Below are positions 60,740-64,000 of a stretch of 64,000 bases of DNA, in pieces. Location of the stretch: positions 6,941,414-7,005,413 of the forward strand of contig NC_134034.1 in assembly GCF_964204645.1 (NCBI RefSeq), read 5' to 3'. Each line of letters opens with the position of its first letter. Position 1 is the stretch's first letter. The translations under genes and the position numbers were made by a program. The notes under the pieces were generated by a model that searched no databases, was not told where the DNA came from, and worked only from the letters and a program-made list of their open reading frames with translations. The stretch comes from Tubulanus polymorphus. Lineage: Eukaryota > Nemertea > Palaeonemertea > Tubulaniformes > Tubulanidae.

Positions 60740-60860
60740 ATAATAATAATAATAATAATCAGCAGGAATACAATAGGGTTTGCTGCGAAGGCAGCAGAAA
60801 CCCTAATAATAATAATAATAATAATAATGATAATAAATATAGCTGCAAAGCAGCGATAAC
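60740..60860. repeat. AAT microsatellites bracketing a GC-rich hairpin
   Basis: An (ATA)n run (60739-60760) is followed by GGGTTTGCTGC-GAAG-GCAGCAGAAACCC (60775-60804), a stem with a two-base bulge, then a second (AAT)n run. A smaller hairpin, GCTGC-AAA-GCAGC (60842-60854), follows. The arrangement resembles microsatellite-linked MITEs of animal genomes. Confidence 0.75.
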
Positions 60861-60897
60861 GGGTTTTCTGCACAGTCTTAGAATCCTGTTCAACGGT

Positions 60898-61170
60898 GGA
60901 TTTCGACAACGCATTTGATAAGGCTCAACATCAGCCATTACTAAACAGGCTATTAGGAAACAGTATCAATTATAGGTCGCCAAAATGGCTCAGCAGTTAT
61001 CTCTGAACGGAAACTTGTAACCGAAATCAACGGAACGCCTCATCTTGGAATGAGACGGTCTAACTAGTGGAGTCACGCAAGGTAGTATCCTAAGTCGTCT
61101 TCTGTTTAATGTCCTGACAAATGACATACACAGTAATCCAAAATATACCAGACCGAGTAAATTTCCAAAA
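60898..61170 (+). pseudogene. LINE reverse transcriptase fragment
   Basis: In pieces: DNAFDKAQHQPLLNRLL (equivalent of the F/Y--AFD---H--LL motif), then VTQGSILSRLLFNVLTNDI (equivalent of GVPQGS-LGPLLF-I--NDL). Stops separate the two. The fragment ends at the start of the minisatellite, before the catalytic Asp-Asp box. The relation to the LINE endonuclease at 40.9 kb is unknown. Confidence 0.65.
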
Positions 61171-61194
61171 CCACCTGAACACACTGTTCGACCA

Positions 61195-61455
61195 AAAAAC
61201 TTAATGTTCCGACAAAACCACGGGCGACAAAACCAAAATTATGAATTGTCGCGGGTGACAAAAACCAAAATATTGAATTGTCAAGGGCGACAAAACAAAA
61301 ATAATGAATTGTCGCGGGTCATAAAACCAAAATAATGAATTGTCGCGGGCGATAAAACCAAAATATTGAATTGTTGCGAACGACAAAAACAAAATATTGA
61401 ATTGTTGCGTGCGACAAAACCAAAATAATGAATTGTCGCGGGCGACAAAACCAAA
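61195..61455. repeat. 31-bp minisatellite, left part (about 8 units)
   Basis: Units of AATGAATTGTCGCGGGCG / ACAAAACCAAAAT. Interrupted at 61455/61456 by a Helentron-like element and resumed at 62708. Confidence 0.95.
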
Positions 61456-62707
61456 CTAGGGGTCCAGGGACACCATGCTCACTTGGGAAGTGGTTTCAAA
61501 TGCTCAACAATCTAACAATTTCAATACATAACGCCCTCTAGTGACCATATACAAAAACCAATGGCATTGAAACCCACCACAATCATAGAACATGTGAGCA
61601 GCTTTGATTTTGTAGTTGATTGTGATAACAAAATATGCCTCGTTACCAATTTAATATGGAAATACTAAGCCATTCTACTATTCAACGCCCCCTGGTGACT
61701 ATATGGAATAACTAATGTCCTTAAAAACTCACCACAATCATAGACGATGTAATGAACTACAACTTTGCAATGGATCATGGTAACAAACTATGCCTAGGTA
61801 CCAATCTAATAAGGAAAAACTAAGCTTTTCTACTATTCAACGCCCCCTGGTGACTATATGGAATAACTAATGTCCTTAAAAACTCACCAAAATCATAGGC
61901 GATGTCATGAACTACAACTTTGCAATTGATCATGGTAACAAAATATGCCTTGGTACAAATATAATATAGCAATACTAAGTTATTGTACTATTCAACGCCC
62001 CCTGATGGCCACATACAAAAACCAATGACCTTGAAACTCACCAAAATCATAGAACTCGTTATGGGCTACAACTTTCCAATTGAATATAGTAACACAATAT
62101 GCTCAGGTATCAATTTAATGTGGAAAAACCTTTTCCCACCTTCGAATGAGTACTGATGACACCAAGATGGCCGCCAATTGCCTCATAATTGGCTGATCAA
62201 AAATACCTGTCCCAGGTATAAAACACCCCTCTCTAAAGAATACCCATCAGCAATTGCAATGAGAAATGGCAAACCAGTAGGAACCTACATGACCTAGAAT
62301 TCTGGCCAAAATTTTTGGGCACTAAAAAGGTCATAGGACGGCCATCTTGAGTCGGATCGACCCAATTTTCATATGCTGATGGGCCTTTGGTAGATTCAAA
62401 TATAAACGAAAGATCAAGGTAATTGATCAAAGCGTCTTCAAAATTTCCCACGAAAACTTCGAAAATGTTTAAAAAGTGCTGATTTTGGCAAACAACAATG
62501 GCTACCAGTCGGCCATCTTGAATCTGACGGGGCCAGTTTTTGGGCTGACGATGTGTCTAGGGTAGACACATGTATAAACCAAATATCAAGACATTACCTT
62601 GAAGCGTCTTCAAAACTTCCCAAAATAACTGGATTCCGTCTATGGACGGCGACCGGACGAAAAGTGAACACAATAGCCCGCTGATACTAAAGTCCCAAGT
62701 GGACTGA
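61456..62707 (-). mobile_element. Helentron-like family A, full-length copy (1252 bp)
   Basis: Inserted in the 31-bp minisatellite, which gives exact limits. Read on the minus strand it begins TCAGTCCACTTGGGACTTTA and runs through the GTCCATAGACGGAATCCAG and TTTTGAAGACGCTTCAAGG segments and AAGATGGC words. It then has four 155-bp modules (core sites near 62000, 61845, 61690 and 61535) and ends CAAGTGAGCATGGTGTCCCT followed by GGACCCCTAG. The host bases on both sides are T (TTTT|TC...CTAG|TTTGG). The 5' CCACTTGGGA and 3' TCCCAAGTGA are near-inverted. TC start, CTAG end, T/T insertion, no target duplication and 150-bp-class internal tandem repeats are together typical of Helentron-associated non-autonomous elements. 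Confidence 0.8.
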
Positions 62708-64000
62708 AAAAGAATTGTCGCGGGCGATAAAACCAAACTAATGAATTGTCGCGGGTGATAAAACCAAAATATTGAATTGTCGCGGGCGACAAAACCAAAC
62801 TAATGAATTGTCGCGGGCGATAAAACCAAACTAATGAATTGTCGCGGGCGATAAAACAAAAATATTGAATTGTCGCGGGCAATAAAACCAAAATAAAGAA
62901 TTGTCTCGGGCGATAAAACCAAAATAATGAATTGTCTCGGGCAATAAAACCAAAATAATGAATTGTCGCAGGCGACAAAACCTAAGTAATGAATTGTCGC
63001 GGACGATAAAAACAAAATATTGAATTGTCGCGGGCGATAAAACCAAAATAATGAATTATCGCGGGCGATAAAACCAAAATAATGAATTGTCGCGGGCGAT
63101 AAAACCAAAATAATGAATTGTCGCGGACGACAAAACCAAAATATTGAATTGTCGCGGGCGACAAAACCAAAAAAAAAATTGTCGCGGGTGACAAAAACAA
63201 AGTATAAAACCAAAATAATGAATTGTGGCGGGCGTCAAAACCAAAAACAAGAATTGTCGCGGGCGACAAAACCAAAATAATGAATTGTCGCTGGACATAA
63301 AACCAAAGTAATGAATTGTCTTGGGCGATAAAACCAAAATATTGAATTGTCGCGGGCGACAAAACCAAACTAATGAATTGTCGAGGGCGACAAAACGAAA
63401 ATGGTGAATTGTCCAGGCGACAAAATCAAAATGGTGACTTGTCTCGGGCGACAAAACCAAAATAATGAATTGTCGCGGGCGATAAAACCAAAATAATGAA
63501 TTATCGCGGGCGATAAAATAAAAAAATATTGAATTGTCGCGGGTGATAAAACCAAAATAATGAATTGCCGCGGGCGACAAAACCAAAATATTGAATTGTC
63601 GCGGGCAACAAAACCAAAATATTGAATTGTCGCTGGACATAAAACCAAAGTAATGAATTGTCGTGGGCGATAAAACCAAAATATTGAATTGTCGCGGGCG
63701 ACAAAACCAAACTAATGAATTGTCGAGGGCGACAAAACCAAAAAAAGAATTGTCGGGCGACAAAACACAAATAATGAATTGTCGCGGGCGACAAAACCAA
63801 AATAATGAATTGTCACGGGCGATAAAACCGTAATAATGAATTGTCGCGGGCGATAAAACCAAAATAATGAATTTTCTCAGGCGACAAAACCAAAATAATG
63901 AATTGTCGCGGGCGATAAAACCAAAATATTGAATTGTCGCAGGCGATAAAACCAAAATATTGAATTGTCGCAGGCGATAAAACCAAACTAATGAATTGTC
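62708..64000. repeat. 31-bp minisatellite, right part (about 41 units, runs off the window)
   Basis: The same unit as 61195-61455, with variants (GATAAAA or GACAAAA, AATATTG or AATAATG, occasional CAAACTAATG). Units with GCGACAA form TTGTCGC-GG-GCGACAA, a 7-bp palindrome. Minus-strand frames stay open for up to 299 codons as an artefact of the repeat: 31 bp is not a multiple of three, so all frames read the same 31-residue cycle. Confidence 0.97.

Noticed and set aside
62640-63955. Long minus-strand open frames (up to 299 codons) rich in Phe/Trp/Arg
   Set aside because: They are readings of the 31-bp minisatellite. All three frames give the same cyclic peptide, so they are not genes.

Overview
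The window is a piece of an invertebrate animal nuclear genome, probably from a marine species. The evidence is spliced genes with canonical GT/AG introns, very long introns, and a mobile-element content of BEL/Pao and LINE retroelements, PIF/Harbinger, KDZ-superfamily transposons, tRNA-derived SINEs and Helentron-like repeats. The species cannot be named from the sequence; the repeat types recall molluscs and other marine invertebrates.

The only host gene followed with confidence runs left to right on the + strand. Its last four exons lie at 7969-8109, 29652-29770, 30488-30656 and 55737-55988. They encode a Lys/Glu-rich coiled-coil C terminus that resembles CCDC148. Two introns of about 21.5 kb and 25 kb separate these exons, and nearly everything else from 8 to 55.7 kb sits inside them. 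A second host gene ends with a Cys-rich last exon at 58201-58328.

Layout: 0-0.5 kb, broken fragment of a multicopy ORF; 2.7-5.3 kb, dead BEL/Pao element; 6.2-7.4 kb, first Helentron-like repeat with 155-bp modules; 12.8-13.9 kb, nested tandem and inverted repeats; 15.67-23.31 kb, KDZ element 1 inserted into a Helentron-like copy; 25.3-26.2 and 42.0-42.8 kb, paired copies of a SINE-containing repeat; 32.7-35.1 kb, AT-rich island with a 151-bp satellite; 36.6-39.6 kb, mosaic of nested repeats; 40.9-41.8 kb, LINE endonuclease; 43.0-44.3 kb, Harbinger remnant; 45.6-46.1 kb, 548-bp foldback element; about 46.5-52.6 kb, KDZ element 2; 54.0-55.2 kb, repeat tails; 60.7-64 kb, microsatellite, LINE fragment and a 31-bp minisatellite split by a full-length Helentron-like element.

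The most interesting system is the pair of KDZ elements. Both have the same plan: a multi-exon KDZ transposase gene facing, tail to tail, a second multi-exon gene. The second gene carries a signature (WG-E-S...PWWP...W-N-R) that resembles the DNA-binding domain of NRF1/Erect wing. In element 1 this partner gene is open from start to stop, and the terminal repeats are dense in GCGC words like those NRF1 recognises. That suggests a transposon-encoded NRF1-like protein that could bind the element's own ends. A second notable signal is that the Helentron-like repeat carries an almost perfect CTCF-type core (CACCAGGGGGCG) in each tandem module, at least a dozen times in this window.
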